A stretch of 64,000 nucleotides of DNA, taken from assembly GCA_963800475.1 (NCBI GenBank), contig CAWDAZ010000002.1:1054001-1118000 (forward strand), given 5' to 3'. Of the stretch, positions 25,928 through 35,452 are shown one piece after another (position 1 is the stretch's first letter; each line of letters starts with the position of its first letter). This DNA comes from Palsa-465 sp963800475 (GTDB lineage: Bacteria; Actinomycetota; Thermoleophilia; Solirubrobacterales; Solirubrobacteraceae). Position numbers and translations under genes: made by a program. The notes beneath the pieces were generated by a model. It searched no databases, was not told the DNA's origin, and saw only the letters and a program-made list of their open reading frames with translations.

Positions 25928-28555
25928 CATGGGCGCTCTCGGCGCTCGGGTCGGTCCGGCTTGTGCCCGGGCATGGTCGCTTGGGAGGACAAGCGCGGCG
26001 ATCAGCGCTGCCGCCACCGCGGCGGCCAGAGGCACGAGCACAAGACGCCTCCGGGCATCCCAACCAGCGCCAAGTGCCAGTCCTGGACGGAGCCGCAGGC
26101 CGCCGCGTAACCCAGGAGCGACCCTTGCCGCGTCCACTCCGCGCCGGCGCCGGACGGCGGCGCTTCCCGCGGCCAGCAGGAGCCCCTCGATCCACGGGCC
26201 GATCCCGGGCGCGCGATTCAGGAGCACATCGCTCAGCCTCAGATTGCGCGCCAGTGCGAAGGAGGCGTCTGAGGCCAGGAGCAGCAACAGCGGTCCGATG
26301 GTCGCCACCAACACGAGTCGAACCGAGCGGCTTGCCCGGCGCAGAGCCAGACCCAGGACGGTACCGGCGGCGAGGCTCGCCACGACCGTCGCGACCAGGG
26401 GCTGTGCGTCGAAGCCCGCGAGTTGGAGGAGGGGCAACGCATCGGGAACCGAGGGGCCGATGGCGAGCGGTTGCAACCCGCGCAGGGAGTAGAGCAGCCC
26501 CACGGCGACCAGTGAGCAGACGCCAACGGCAAGGAACGCGAGCACCGCCGCCGCCGCGACCCGGCTTGCGTGGACCAGAACAGCAGCGCTCGCCGGCTTG
26601 GGCCACGAGCGCTGCTCGGTCTGAGGCACCTCGGTCGCTCGGGCCGGCTGCGCACCGGGCCCGGCCGAGCCGACCGCTGAACCGGGGACGATCAGCCGCT
26701 GTTGCGCTCGCGCCAGCGGCCAAACGCACGCGAGCACGAGAACGATGGCCACGCCGTGGGCCACGCTTGCGGGCGGAGTGGTGCCGAACGGCTCCCCGAA
26801 CGCGACCACGCCTAGGCCGGCCGCTGTCAGCGCGGTGAACGCGGTCATCAGGGAGATCGGCCGCACCGCGTCGCTGCCGCGGAGAGCCGCTTGGAAACAG
26901 AGGAAGCCGGCGAAGGTGCACAGTACGGCCAGGACCGTCCAGCCCGACAGCAGCCCCCCGACCCCGTGGACGCGCAGCGCCACCGAGTCGGCCTTGATCG
27001 CGGCGTCGCCGGCTCCGTAGAGCACGCCGGCGGCGATCGCCGGCTTGATGCTTCCGGCTACGGGGCCGAGCGCGGCCGCGCCCGCCATCGCCAGCGTCGC
27101 GGCGGCGATCAGGACACCCGCGTGCAGGTGGGCGTGACTGGCGGTGAAGCCGATCGGAAGGGAGGCGAGGGCGATCGCGATGATCCCGATGGCCGCAAGC
27201 TGTTCTCGACTCACTGACTGCCCGACCAGCCGGGCGGCCAGCGGCACCGAGAGAGCCAGGCTGCCCGCGCTGAAGGCCTGGACCAGAGTGAGGGGGGCCA
27301 GCCCGACAGCGACGATCGCCCCCGCAAAGCCGAGCCAGCCGACGCCCTGACCGATCAGCCACGAGCGGTCGCGGAAGCCATCGATCAGGCTGGGTCGGCC
27401 GCGGGCGAGGGCGCGCGAGTGACCGCGCTGCTGGAGCACGAACCCGAGGTTGATCAGGGCGCCCGAGATCAGCGCCAGCAGCAGGGCGCCCAGCAGCCGC
27501 AGCTCTGACCCCGGCCGCCGGAGGCGGCGCGCCGAAGAGATCGACGGCGCGATGGCGGCCCCGCGGGGCGGAGCTGAGGTGACGGCGGCCGCGCCGGGAC
27601 CAGGCCGGGGCGCACGGGCGACGGGGCGGCTCTGGCCGGCGATCACCGGGCGCGCGAAGTCCGACGAGGCCAGATCCAGCATCTGGTTGAGCCTCGGGTA
27701 CCACACGGACCAGTCGTGCCCTCCCGGATAGAGCCTGGCCTGCACCGGTGCACCGCGCGCGCTCAGCGAGTTCACCATCACCGGCTGCTGGCGGCTTGCC
27801 GGGTCGCTGCGTCCCGCGAACAGGTACACCCGCAGCGGATATCGGGTTAGGGAGCGCCGGAGCTGCGCAACCCGGTCCAGGGGGCTGTTGTACGCCAGCG
27901 TTGCCGGATCGGCGGCGGCGAACACGCCGGTGCGTGTCTGCGTGAAATAGCCTGACCACGACTGCACGTTCGCGAAAGCCGAGAGGTAGTGCAGCGCGAT
28001 GTTGAGCGCGGCGTAGGCGCCGGCCGAAAAGCCCGCGATCACACGGTCCTGGCGACGATGCAGCGTCGAGAACCGCTGGTCGACGTTGTGCATCACCTCG
28101 AGCACGTAGCTCTCGTAGTTCCCGGAGGGGGTGTTGGCCCACTCGGAATCCGAGAACACGCTGCCGCCGATCCGTCCGTCGGGATAGACGAGGATCATCG
28201 GGCGCAGGTGGCCGAGAGCGAGCTGGTTGTCGAGCCGAACGTCCATGTTCGCGATGTCGACGAACACCTTTGGTTGGCCGGGCATCCCGTGGAGCAGGTA
28301 GTAGACCGGGTAGCGGTGACGGGGGCTGTAGCCGGGCGGCAAATAGACCATGTAGTCGGCCCTGCGGTGAAGTGCCGTCGAGTAGTAGTTGACCGCGAGC
28401 AGGTGCCCGGTCCCTGCGCGGGGCAACGGCACCAGCGCGGCGAAGCCCCGGTGCACGTAGTAGTCGCGGCCGTAGCTATATGCCCCGAGTAACCCGACGA
28501 CGATGACGCCCGCGACCGCGAGCAGGATCGCGGTCTTGACCCCCAGTTTTCTCAT
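25781..28555 (-). CDS. Esterase / EamA-like transporter / membrane-domain fusion
   Basis: 924 residues, ATG at 28555 overlapping the stop of the DUF2156 gene (ATGA). Residues ~1-310: membrane anchor (ILLAVAGVIVVGLLGAYSY) and an esterase-D/antigen-85-like alpha/beta hydrolase with nucleophile GFSAGAYAALN, lid YPVYYLLHGMPGQPK and C-terminal His in YPGGHDWSVWY. Residues ~350-640: about nine hydrophobic helices of the EamA/DMT or NIPA-like type (LISGALINLGFVLQQRGHSR, LAPLTLVQAFSAGSLALSVP). Residues ~680-850: further membrane segments. The last ~50 residues read into a foreign reverse-transcriptase fragment, so the native C-terminus is lost. Location suggests handling of an aminoacylated lipid: hydrolysis plus flipping or export. 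That is inference. Confidence 0.75.
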   Translation of the reverse strand: MRKLGVKTAILLAVAGVIVVGLLGAYSYGRDYYVHRGFAALVPLPRAGTGHLLAVNYYSTALHRRADYMVYLPPGYSPRHRYPVYYLLHGMPGQPKVFVDIANMDVRLDNQLALGHLRPMILVYPDGRIGGSVFSDSEWANTPSGNYESYVLEVMHNVDQRFSTLHRRQDRVIAGFSAGAYAALNIALHYLSAFANVQSWSGYFTQTRTGVFAAADPATLAYNSPLDRVAQLRRSLTRYPLRVYLFAGRSDPASRQQPVMVNSLSARGAPVQARLYPGGHDWSVWYPRLNQMLDLASSDFARPVIAGQSRPVARAPRPGPGAAAVTSAPPRGAAIAPSISSARRLRRPGSELRLLGALLLALISGALINLGFVLQQRGHSRALARGRPSLIDGFRDRSWLIGQGVGWLGFAGAIVAVGLAPLTLVQAFSAGSLALSVPLAARLVGQSVSREQLAAIGIIAIALASLPIGFTASHAHLHAGVLIAAATLAMAGAAALGPVAGSIKPAIAAGVLYGAGDAAIKADSVALRVHGVGGLLSGWTVLAVLCTFAGFLCFQAALRGSDAVRPISLMTAFTALTAAGLGVVAFGEPFGTTPPASVAHGVAIVLVLACVWPLARAQQRLIVPGSAVGSAGPGAQPARATEVPQTEQRSWPKPASAAVLVHASRVAAAAVLAFLAVGVCSLVAVGLLYSLRGLQPLAIGPSVPDALPLLQLAGFDAQPLVATVVASLAAGTVLGLALRRASRSVRLVLVATIGPLLLLLASDASFALARNLRLSDVLLNRAPGIGPWIEGLLLAAGSAAVRRRRGVDAARVAPGLRGGLRLRPGLALGAGWDARRRLVLVPLAAAVAAALIAALVLPSDHARAQAGPTRAPRAPMRARPSRDRSGHAPGVANLTVAREHRPAHARRSVGGRRAAARGAGEVRR

Positions 28556-30066
28556 CCGCCCAGCCGCTCCGTCAGCTGCGGTGACGAGGACGGCCGTGGC
28601 CGTCGGTCGCCTTCGGGCTTAGGCTGCGCGCTGGGACGCGGCAGGTATCCCTCGGCCTGCAGGATGCGGAACACTGACCGCGGCAGGGCGACGCGTGACT
28701 CGTAGATCAGGTAGCGAGGACGCCAGCTTGGGAAGAACTTCTGGTTGAAGAGGACGAGGCGGTCCATCTGAAAGCGCTTCCGCAGCCGGCCCAGCGCGAA
28801 GTTGATCAGCGCCTTGCCGACACGGTTGCCAGCGGGCCCAGACCTGACCAAATGGCCGAGCCCGGCGTAGTTGAGGCTCACCTCGGGGACGGCATGAGCG
28901 CGCGCGAACTCCAGCGCGTGGCAGACGAGCGCCTCGTTGAGCCCGTTGGGCGTCTCGCCCACGCGGCGCATCGTGTCCAACGACAGCTTGCCGCGATGCG
29001 CGAGGAACCGCATCACCGCCTGCAGCTGGCCGCTCGGCGACCGCGCCAGCACGTACAGGTCTCCGGGCCGCACCCCCGGCCCGAACTCGCCGAGGCTCAT
29101 CGCGAATCCGAGCATGCGATCGCGTTCCGAGCGCCACGCGGCCTCGAGCGCGTCGATCTCGGCCTCCAGCGCGACGTCGATGTCACGTCCTTCGCGCACT
29201 GTGATCTGCCACCCGCGGCGCTGCACGCGATGCACCGACTGACGCAGCTTGCGGACCGGACGGCCCTCCAGCGTGAAGTCCATAGGCTTGACCACGGCCT
29301 CCTCCCCGACGCGCGTGGCGCGCAGGCCGAGCGTCCGATAGGTCTCGAGGTGACGCTCCGACCCGCCATAGACCGCCAGTCGAAGGCCGGCGCCGTGCGC
29401 GCGCTCGAGCAGCTGTGCGAGCACCTCGCCGGCGCAGCCATCGGGCCCCACGGGATCCCCTGATATCACCGCCGTGTCGCCAATCACCCGGTAGGCCACG
29501 ACCCCACCGGCGCGGAACTCGAAGCTCTTGTCGGGCCGCAGGATGAACGGCGACAGCGAATCCTCCCCATACTCGTCGACGATCGCGCGCGCATGCTCGA
29601 GTCCGGCCCGGGAGTCCTCGCGGTCCGCCCATTGAGGGCGGCGGAGATACCTCACGGCGAGCAGCAAGCTGACGAGCGCACCCGCGAAGGCCACGTCGAT
29701 AAAGGGCGCCCAGTGATCCGGGACGTGACTGCGAACGAGGATCAGCGCCGGAACGCCCCGAAGTGGATGCAGCTCTCGGGCGGCCCGAATCGCGCGCACC
29801 GCGGGGACGGCGAGATCGGCCATGGCAGCGAGACTCCACGAGAGCCCCGCTACCGGAAGCGCGGCCATCTTGGCCCGAGAGGCCTTCCTCGTGGGACGCT
29901 CGCGGAGGCGGACACGGCGCAGGCCCGCGACGAGGATCGAGATCACCACGCTCGCCACGAACGCCACGGCCGTCAGCCAGAAACCCTCCAGGACCACCGA
30001 AATCACGGCGACCGTTGCGCCGATCCAGAGCGCGGCGGCGCGGCGATACCTCAGGCGGCGACCCAT
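28552..30066 (-). CDS. DUF2156 / MprF-type phospholipid aminoacyltransferase
   Basis: 504 residues. N-terminal membrane segments (AAALWIGATVAVISVVLEGF, LTAVAFVASVVISILVAGL and one near residue 125), then the LPG_synthase_C/DUF2156 double-GNAT domain: DEYGEDSLSPFILRPDKSFE, VIGDTAVISGDPVGP, LAVYGGSERHLETYRTLGLR, GEEAVVKPMDFTLEGRPVRK, GFAMSLGEFG and VSLNYAGLGHLVR. Family members transfer an amino acid from aminoacyl-tRNA to phosphatidylglycerol or diacylglycerol, lowering envelope charge. Only the catalytic half of a full MprF is present, with fewer helices than the flippase half; the membrane fusion protein encoded next may supply that role. Starts 47 bp from the divergent esterase, so the two probably share a control region. 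Confidence 0.82.
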   Translation of the reverse strand: MGRRLRYRRAAALWIGATVAVISVVLEGFWLTAVAFVASVVISILVAGLRRVRLRERPTRKASRAKMAALPVAGLSWSLAAMADLAVPAVRAIRAARELHPLRGVPALILVRSHVPDHWAPFIDVAFAGALVSLLLAVRYLRRPQWADREDSRAGLEHARAIVDEYGEDSLSPFILRPDKSFEFRAGGVVAYRVIGDTAVISGDPVGPDGCAGEVLAQLLERAHGAGLRLAVYGGSERHLETYRTLGLRATRVGEEAVVKPMDFTLEGRPVRKLRQSVHRVQRRGWQITVREGRDIDVALEAEIDALEAAWRSERDRMLGFAMSLGEFGPGVRPGDLYVLARSPSGQLQAVMRFLAHRGKLSLDTMRRVGETPNGLNEALVCHALEFARAHAVPEVSLNYAGLGHLVRSGPAGNRVGKALINFALGRLRKRFQMDRLVLFNQKFFPSWRPRYLIYESRVALPRSVFRILQAEGYLPRPSAQPKPEGDRRPRPSSSPQLTERLGG

Positions 30067-30113
30067 CGACCCACCCCGTGGAGCGGCGGACCCGCGTTGC
30101 CAGAATGGCCGGT
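30067..30113. promoter_or_regulatory. Divergent control region between DUF2156 and esterase genes
   Basis: Only 47 bp separate the two start codons, so overlapping divergent promoters are expected. No clear -10/-35 pair was recognised. Confidence 0.35.
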
Positions 30114-31034
30114 ATGAGAGTTCGCCGGTTCGTCCGCCGCGGGCTCCTGATTGTCGCGGCGGCAGCGCTGCTCATCGCAGGAGCCCTGGTCGCGTTGGCC
30201 GCCCACGACCGTGCCTCGCGCGCCGGCACGCGTCGCGGACGAGCATCCGTTGCGCGCACGGTGTCGATCACATGCAGATCTCCGTCGCTGCGCGGTCAGT
30301 TCCCCACCCTGGTCTATCTGCCGGCGTCCTACGGTTCCAGCGGCCGGCGGTACCCCGTCGTCTACTTTCTGCACGGGCTTCCGGCTAACCCGCAGTCCTA
30401 CACCCAGAACGCGTTCGTGGCCCACGCGCTCGTCTCCGCGCATAAGCAGGCGATCGTCGTCACGCCCCAAGGCGCGCGCGAGAACGACAGCGACCGCGAG
30501 TATCTGAACTGGTCCTCGACCGAGAACTGGCCGCGGGCGATCAGCCACGACCTCACGACATGCATCGACCACCGCTTCCGCACGATCGCGAGTCGCAAGG
30601 GCCGCGCGCTGATCGGCCTTTCCGCCGGGGGCTACGGTGCCTTCAACGTCGGACTTCGGAGCCTCCAGACGTTCGGGGCAGTCGAGTCCTGGAGCGGATA
30701 CTTCGTGGGTACCGATCCGAGTGGCTACCACGTGCTCGAGCTCGGCACGCCCGCCGCCCAGCGGGCAGCGACCGTCCTGGACGGTCCCCCTCTGGCCAGG
30801 GAAGTGGCCCGCTGGCCCTCGCTGATCGCGTTCTACGTCGGCGGCTCCGACGACCGCTTCGCCGACGCCAACCAGGTCTTCGACGCGTCGCTGCACAGCT
30901 ACGGCATCGCGCACGTGTTCCGCCTCTACCCCGGCGGTCACTCCGAGGCGCTGTGGCAGGCGCAGGCTCCGTCCTGGCTGCTCCTGGCACTGACCTACCT
31001 GGCCACCGGGCAGACCGTCCTGCGCCGCGGCTGA
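30114..31034 (+). CDS. Exported esterase (esterase-D/antigen-85-like)
   Basis: 306 residues from ATG 30114 (an alternative ATG lies at 30105). N-terminal membrane anchor or signal (LLIVAAAALLIAGALVALAA) and an alpha/beta hydrolase domain: YPVVYFLHGLPANPQSYTQN, nucleophile elbow GLSAGGYGAFN, acid in GGSDDRFADANQ and His in YPGGHSEALW. It is a close relative of the esterase module of the fusion gene on the other strand, so the locus carries two such hydrolases around one aminoacyltransferase. Probable substrate is an ester-linked lipid or glycolipid; not proven. Confidence 0.83.
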   Translation: MRVRRFVRRGLLIVAAAALLIAGALVALAAHDRASRAGTRRGRASVARTVSITCRSPSLRGQFPTLVYLPASYGSSGRRYPVVYFLHGLPANPQSYTQNAFVAHALVSAHKQAIVVTPQGARENDSDREYLNWSSTENWPRAISHDLTTCIDHRFRTIASRKGRALIGLSAGGYGAFNVGLRSLQTFGAVESWSGYFVGTDPSGYHVLELGTPAAQRAATVLDGPPLAREVARWPSLIAFYVGGSDDRFADANQVFDASLHSYGIAHVFRLYPGGHSEALWQAQAPSWLLLALTYLATGQTVLRRG

Positions 31035-31391
31035 ACCGCCTATGACGCGCCTCGGTGACAACGCCCCGCCCCGCCACAGCCGGAACTGCGTCGCGCCCAG
31101 AACCACATGCTCGAGTCCGAAGCAGCTCATCATTGGTCAATGCTCCTCAGAGAGATAAGGTTGCCGTCAAAACGGAGGCAGTGGGGTTACGCAACAACGT
31201 GACTTCCGTTAAGCAGCGACCGCTTCTTATCCCCCGCTGTACTTGGCTTTAGCGAGGGTTGAGAGCGGCGCGTAAGGGACGCGGTCGCGGTCGCCGAAGC
31301 GCCAACTTCAGTATCACGACAGTATCTCGGGCTTCTTTCACGCAGCGCTCCAAACAGCGAGAAACCCCGCGCTAGCGTGACTTCTTGGTAC
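31035..31391. other. Intergenic stretch, ~360 bp
   Basis: Nothing recognised before the tRNA gene. Confidence 0.3.
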
Positions 31392-31464
<73 letters not shown>

Positions 31465-31621
31465 ATCGCAGCGGGAGCGGATCCCGCGAGGCCCGATTCT
31501 AGCCCCGGTTGAGTTTCGGCCGGTACCGGCGTACACCGTGTCTGGTAGGAGTAGACTGCGGTTCGCCAGGTTGCCGTTTCTTGCGGGAGGGAGACGGATG
31601 TGGGTAGGCGGGAGCAACTGA

Positions 31622-33934
31622 ATGCTTGATGGCGAAGCGGCCGGTGTATCGCGGCGCCGGTTCATCGGGTACCTGATCGCGGCGCCGGTCGTCGTGGCCG
31701 GGGCGGACCTGCTGGCAGCGCCGGCCCAGGCGGCGATCCCAACCCATCAGCCGGTCGACGAGTACGACCTCACCGACTTCCTCACCGACGCGACCAAGCC
31801 GACGTCGCACCTGATCACGGTCACCGTCAACGCCGATGGGACGGTGTCGTTCGCGCTGCCGCGGGCCGAGGTGGGGCAGGGGATCACCACGGCCGTGGCG
31901 ATGACGATCGCCGACGAGATGGACGTGGCACTCGACGACGTCAAGGTCACGCTCGCGGACGCACGTCCCGAGCTCGTCTGGAACCAGCTGACCGGCGGCT
32001 CCAACTCGATGCATTCGATCTTCACGCCGGTGCGCGTCGCCGCCGCGATTGCCAAGGGCCAGCTGCTCCAGGCGGCCGCCGCCGAGCTAGGCGGCGACGT
32101 CGGCAGTCTTACCGTCTCAAACGGGATGATCAAGGCGGCGAACGGGCGGACCGCCAGCTTCGGCTCGCTGACCGGCAAGGCCGCTGTCGCCAGCACCCGG
32201 AGCGCGACCGCGAGCCTGAAGGCTCAGTCGCAGTACAACCTGATCGGCACCCCCCAGCGCCGGATCGACGCGCTCGACATCGTCACCGGCCGCAAGCAGT
32301 TCGCGATGGACATCGACGTCCCGAATGCGCTGCCGACGATGGTGTGCCGGCCGCCGACGATCAACGGCACCGCGCTGGCAGTCAACAACCAGGCGCAGGT
32401 CGAGGCGATGCCCGGCGTCACCGACGTCGCGATCATCCCCCACACGGCGTTTGTTCCCGGTGGCGTCGCGGTGAGGGCCAAGACGTTCGGTCAGTGCATC
32501 GACGCGATCCGCGCGCTCGACGTCAAATGGGCCGCCGGGACGGTCGACGGCCAGTCCGACGCCGACGTGCTGAAGGCGCTGGAGGCCGCCGAGCTGCCGC
32601 TGACGCCGGCGCTGCCGACGGGCACGTCGCTCGATCAGCGGTTCACGTTCTACTTCCGTCCCGGCGACCCGCTCGAGACCAACTGCGCGATCGCCGACGT
32701 TAAGTCCGGGAGCGCCGAGATCTGGTCGAGCCTCAAGTCGCCGATCTGGGCTCAGGAGGAGATCGCGAAGAACCTCGGGTTGTCGCCGACCAGCGTCACC
32801 TGCCACGTCGCGCAGGGGGGAGGCTCGTTCGGCCGCCACCTGTTCGCCGACGCCGCGTTCGAGGCGGCGGCGATCTCGCGGAAGCTCGGCAAGCCCGTCA
32901 AGCTGATGTGGCACCGGACCGACAACTTCCGTCAGGGACGCACCCACCCGATGTGCACCTCCCGCGTCCGCGTCAGCTACTCGGGCTCGAACGTGCTCGG
33001 CTTCGATCAGCGGCACACGAGCGTCGCGACCGACTTCACCCACGGACTCGGCGAGCTGCTGAGCGCCTCGTACGCGGACCTGCCGAAGCAGAACTCACTC
33101 GGCTTCTCTCAGGCCGTGTTCACCTTGACCGCGAACGTGCCCTACAACTTCGGAGTCGTCACTCAGCTGCTCAACGAGATCGACGATCCCGGTGTCTACA
33201 ACACCTCGAGCGTGCGCAACATCTACAGCCCCGAGGTGTGCACCGCCAAGGAGCTGATGGTCGACCAGCTCGCACGCGCGATGCGCCAGGACGCATACAA
33301 GTTCCGCCGCAGCTTCATCCGCGACGACCGGCTCCTGGCGGTGCTCGACGCGGTCGCGACGGCGGGCCGGTGGGGGAGGCCGATGCCGAACGGCATGGCT
33401 CAGGGGCTCGGCGTCCACATCGAGTACAAGGGCCGCGCGGCGTGCCTCGTCGAGATCGACTGCACGCCGGCGACCGTCAACCGCCAGGTCAAGGACGGCT
33501 ACACCGGACCGCGCGTCACGAAGGTCGTATACGCCGTAGACGTCGGGCTGCCGATCAATCCGCTCGGGCTGAAGGCGCAGATGATGGGCGGGATCATGGA
33601 CGGGATCGCGCAGGTGCTGACCTACAGCCTGCACCTCGACGACGGCCACTTCCTCGAGGGCAGCTGGGACAACGCCTACTACACGCGACAGTGGAACGTG
33701 CCGTTCGAAGTCGAGGTGATCGTGATGCCGCCGACGACCAACGACCCCGGCGGCGCCGGCGAGTTCGGGGTCGCGGCGTCGATGGCGGCGGTCGCGAACG
33801 CCTACACGAGGGCCACCGGAAAGCTGCCGACGAGCTTCCCGATCAACCACAACCTGCCGCTCGGGTTCACGCCGCTGCCGACCGTCCCGCCGATCCCACA
33901 GTCGCCCACCGACGGATTGAACAACACGTTCTGA
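31622..33934 (+). CDS. Molybdenum hydroxylase large subunit (isoquinoline 1-oxidoreductase beta type)
   Basis: 770 residues with a twin-arginine leader (SRRRFIGYLIAAPVVVAG), so it is exported folded. It matches the IorB/aldehyde-oxidase-like family: EVGQGITTAVAMTIADEMDV, NQLTGGSNSMHSIF, QGGGSFGRHLFADAAFEAAA, VEIDCTPATVNRQVKDGYTG and the catalytic-base loop GGAGEFGVAAS (Glu). It binds the molybdopterin-cytosine-dinucleotide cofactor and hydroxylates an aromatic N-heterocycle or oxidises an aldehyde. GGGAG lies 9 bp before ATG 31622. The small Fe-S subunit follows 8 bp later. No FAD subunit or cofactor-insertion genes are nearby, consistent with the IorAB two-subunit type. Confidence 0.9.
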   Translation: MLDGEAAGVSRRRFIGYLIAAPVVVAGADLLAAPAQAAIPTHQPVDEYDLTDFLTDATKPTSHLITVTVNADGTVSFALPRAEVGQGITTAVAMTIADEMDVALDDVKVTLADARPELVWNQLTGGSNSMHSIFTPVRVAAAIAKGQLLQAAAAELGGDVGSLTVSNGMIKAANGRTASFGSLTGKAAVASTRSATASLKAQSQYNLIGTPQRRIDALDIVTGRKQFAMDIDVPNALPTMVCRPPTINGTALAVNNQAQVEAMPGVTDVAIIPHTAFVPGGVAVRAKTFGQCIDAIRALDVKWAAGTVDGQSDADVLKALEAAELPLTPALPTGTSLDQRFTFYFRPGDPLETNCAIADVKSGSAEIWSSLKSPIWAQEEIAKNLGLSPTSVTCHVAQGGGSFGRHLFADAAFEAAAISRKLGKPVKLMWHRTDNFRQGRTHPMCTSRVRVSYSGSNVLGFDQRHTSVATDFTHGLGELLSASYADLPKQNSLGFSQAVFTLTANVPYNFGVVTQLLNEIDDPGVYNTSSVRNIYSPEVCTAKELMVDQLARAMRQDAYKFRRSFIRDDRLLAVLDAVATAGRWGRPMPNGMAQGLGVHIEYKGRAACLVEIDCTPATVNRQVKDGYTGPRVTKVVYAVDVGLPINPLGLKAQMMGGIMDGIAQVLTYSLHLDDGHFLEGSWDNAYYTRQWNVPFEVEVIVMPPTTNDPGGAGEFGVAASMAAVANAYTRATGKLPTSFPINHNLPLGFTPLPTVPPIPQSPTDGLNNTF

Positions 33935-33942
33935 GGAGCACG

Positions 33943-34419
33943 ATGCCGACCCACACCTTCATCCTCAACGGCAAGCAGGTGAGCGTCGAGTGCGAGGACG
34001 ACGTGCGGCTGCTGTGGGTGCTCCGCGATCTGCTCGGGGTCACCGGCCCCAAGTACGGCTGCGGGCTCGAGGTCTGCAAGGCGTGCACCAGTCACATCAA
34101 CGGCAAGGCGTTCAACCCCTGCTCGGTGCAGGTCTCCGACATCCAGCAGACCGACCAGATCACGACGATCGAGGGGCTGCCGGCGACCGTCGGCAAGGAG
34201 CTTCACCCGATGCAGGAGGCGTGGCTCGAGTTCGACGTCGCGCAGTGCGGCTACTGCCAGCCGGGCCAGATCATGGCTGCGGTGGCACTCGTCGAGGAGG
34301 TCAAGGCGACCGGGCGCAAGATCACCGACGCCGACCTCGACGGGCTTCGCAACATCTGCCGGTGCGGCACCTACCCGCGGATTCGCGAGGCGATCAGCGC
34401 GGTCGCGGCGGAGATGTAG
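33943..34419 (+). CDS. Molybdenum hydroxylase [2Fe-2S] subunit (isoquinoline 1-oxidoreductase alpha type)
   Basis: 158 residues from ATG 33943, preceded by GAGGAG overlapping the stop region of the large subunit. N-terminal plant-type ferredoxin cluster CGLEVCKAC ... C, and C-terminal helical [2Fe-2S] domain with CGYCQPGQIM and CRCGTYPRI. It passes electrons from the molybdenum site of the neighbouring subunit to an external acceptor. It has no leader of its own, so it would be co-exported with the Tat-tagged partner. Its 3' end overlaps the convergent DUF2461 gene by 26 bp. Confidence 0.92.
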   Translation: MPTHTFILNGKQVSVECEDDVRLLWVLRDLLGVTGPKYGCGLEVCKACTSHINGKAFNPCSVQVSDIQQTDQITTIEGLPATVGKELHPMQEAWLEFDVAQCGYCQPGQIMAAVALVEEVKATGRKITDADLDGLRNICRCGTYPRIREAISAVAAEM

Positions 34420-35032
34420 AAGGCCCGACGCTGTTCCCGAGCCAGCGCAGCAGCGGGGCCGTCGCTTCGAGCTGTGCGCTCATCAGCTCGTCGCAACGCG
34501 GTTTGTGCAGCCACGGCTCGAGCGGGTGGCGGCGGAATACGGTGATCCGCTTGAGGCGCAACCGCTCGCCGCGCGGGTGGTCGTTCGGATAGCCGCGCGG
34601 CATCCGCTTGAGCTCGGGGTCGACCAGCTTCAGCCCGGCGGCCTCGGCGGTCGACACCGCCTGCTCGAACCCGCGCGCGCGGCGACCGTCGGTCACGACC
34701 GCCCGGAAGCGCTCGAGCTGGTCCGGGGCCGGGTGGTGCAGCCCGCCGCCGACCAGCAGGCCATCCAATGACAGCTCGACGTAATACGCCCCGGTGCCCT
34801 TGGGCACAATTGCGACGCCGAGGTGCTCCTTGAGCGGCGGCCCGGGGCGGAAGCGGAGGTTGTTGTACGGGCGGAAGAAGCGCGGCTCGCCGAGGTGGCT
34901 CAGCTTCTGTACGAGCTCCCGCGCGGGCCCGAGCAGAAACTGGTCGTAGCGGGTGCGATTGGCCCGGAACCACGCGGAGTCGTTGTTCTGCTCGAGCTCG
35001 CGAAGGAACTCGAGCGCCTCCGGCGGCCACAC
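34394..35032 (-). CDS. DUF2461 family protein
   Basis: 212 residues of the DUF2461 (TIGR02453) family, recognised by ALEFLRELEQNNDSAWFRAN at the start, FFRPYNNLRFRPGPPLKEHL, GAYYVELSLDGLLVGGGL and RGYPNDHPRGERLRLKRITV. Function unknown; cytoplasmic. ATG at 35032, directly after the stop of the upstream membrane-protein gene on the same strand (3 bp), so probably the last gene of a three-gene unit. Confidence 0.85.
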   Translation of the reverse strand: MWPPEALEFLRELEQNNDSAWFRANRTRYDQFLLGPARELVQKLSHLGEPRFFRPYNNLRFRPGPPLKEHLGVAIVPKGTGAYYVELSLDGLLVGGGLHHPAPDQLERFRAVVTDGRRARGFEQAVSTAEAAGLKLVDPELKRMPRGYPNDHPRGERLRLKRITVFRRHPLEPWLHKPRCDELMSAQLEATAPLLRWLGNSVGPSTSPPRPR

Positions 35033-35035
35033 GGG

Positions 35036-35452
35036 TCAGGCGGTGGCCTGGGCGCCCGGGTCTTCGCGGTTGTAGAACCGCGCGACCGTGAAGCCGACCA
35101 GGATCGGCACGTGGATCGCGAACACGACCAGCGACAGCGTCAGGATCACCAGCGGCCCGCCCCGGGTGTGGTTGCGCAGGAACACGTACTCGATCATCCC
35201 GGCGATCACGACGTACGCGAGCAGCGACCACTTCGCGACCTGCCAGAACCGCTCCCAGTCGAACTCCTTGACGCGCGACAGCAGCACCATGTTGATTGCG
35301 AGCAGAATCGCCGAGAGGGCGAGCAGCACGATCGCGGGCGTCAGCGGGACGTGGTTTGGGATGTGGCTTGCGAGGTAGATGCCCCCCGCGACGATCAGCG
35401 CCAGCGAGGTCATCCCGAGCTGCGTGACGGGCGGGTACTTGGGCTCGCTCAC
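35036..35452 (-). CDS. Small integral membrane protein, second gene of a coupled pair
   Basis: 138 residues. GTG start at 35452 overlaps the stop of the preceding gene (GTGA), so translation is coupled. Four predicted membrane segments: LGMTSLALIVAGGIYLASHI, AIVLLALSAILLAINMVLL, LLAYVVIAGMIEYVFL, and VILTLSLVVFAIHVPILVGF. No known family recognised. It presumably works with its neighbour as a membrane complex; this is inference. Confidence 0.7.
   Translation of the reverse strand: MSEPKYPPVTQLGMTSLALIVAGGIYLASHIPNHVPLTPAIVLLALSAILLAINMVLLSRVKEFDWERFWQVAKWSLLAYVVIAGMIEYVFLRNHTRGGPLVILTLSLVVFAIHVPILVGFTVARFYNREDPGAQATA

Noticed and set aside
34371..35231. Alternative longer minus-strand frame over the DUF2461 gene
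   Set aside because: The 34394-35032 frame carries the DUF2461 motifs and a proper start; the other is a shadow.
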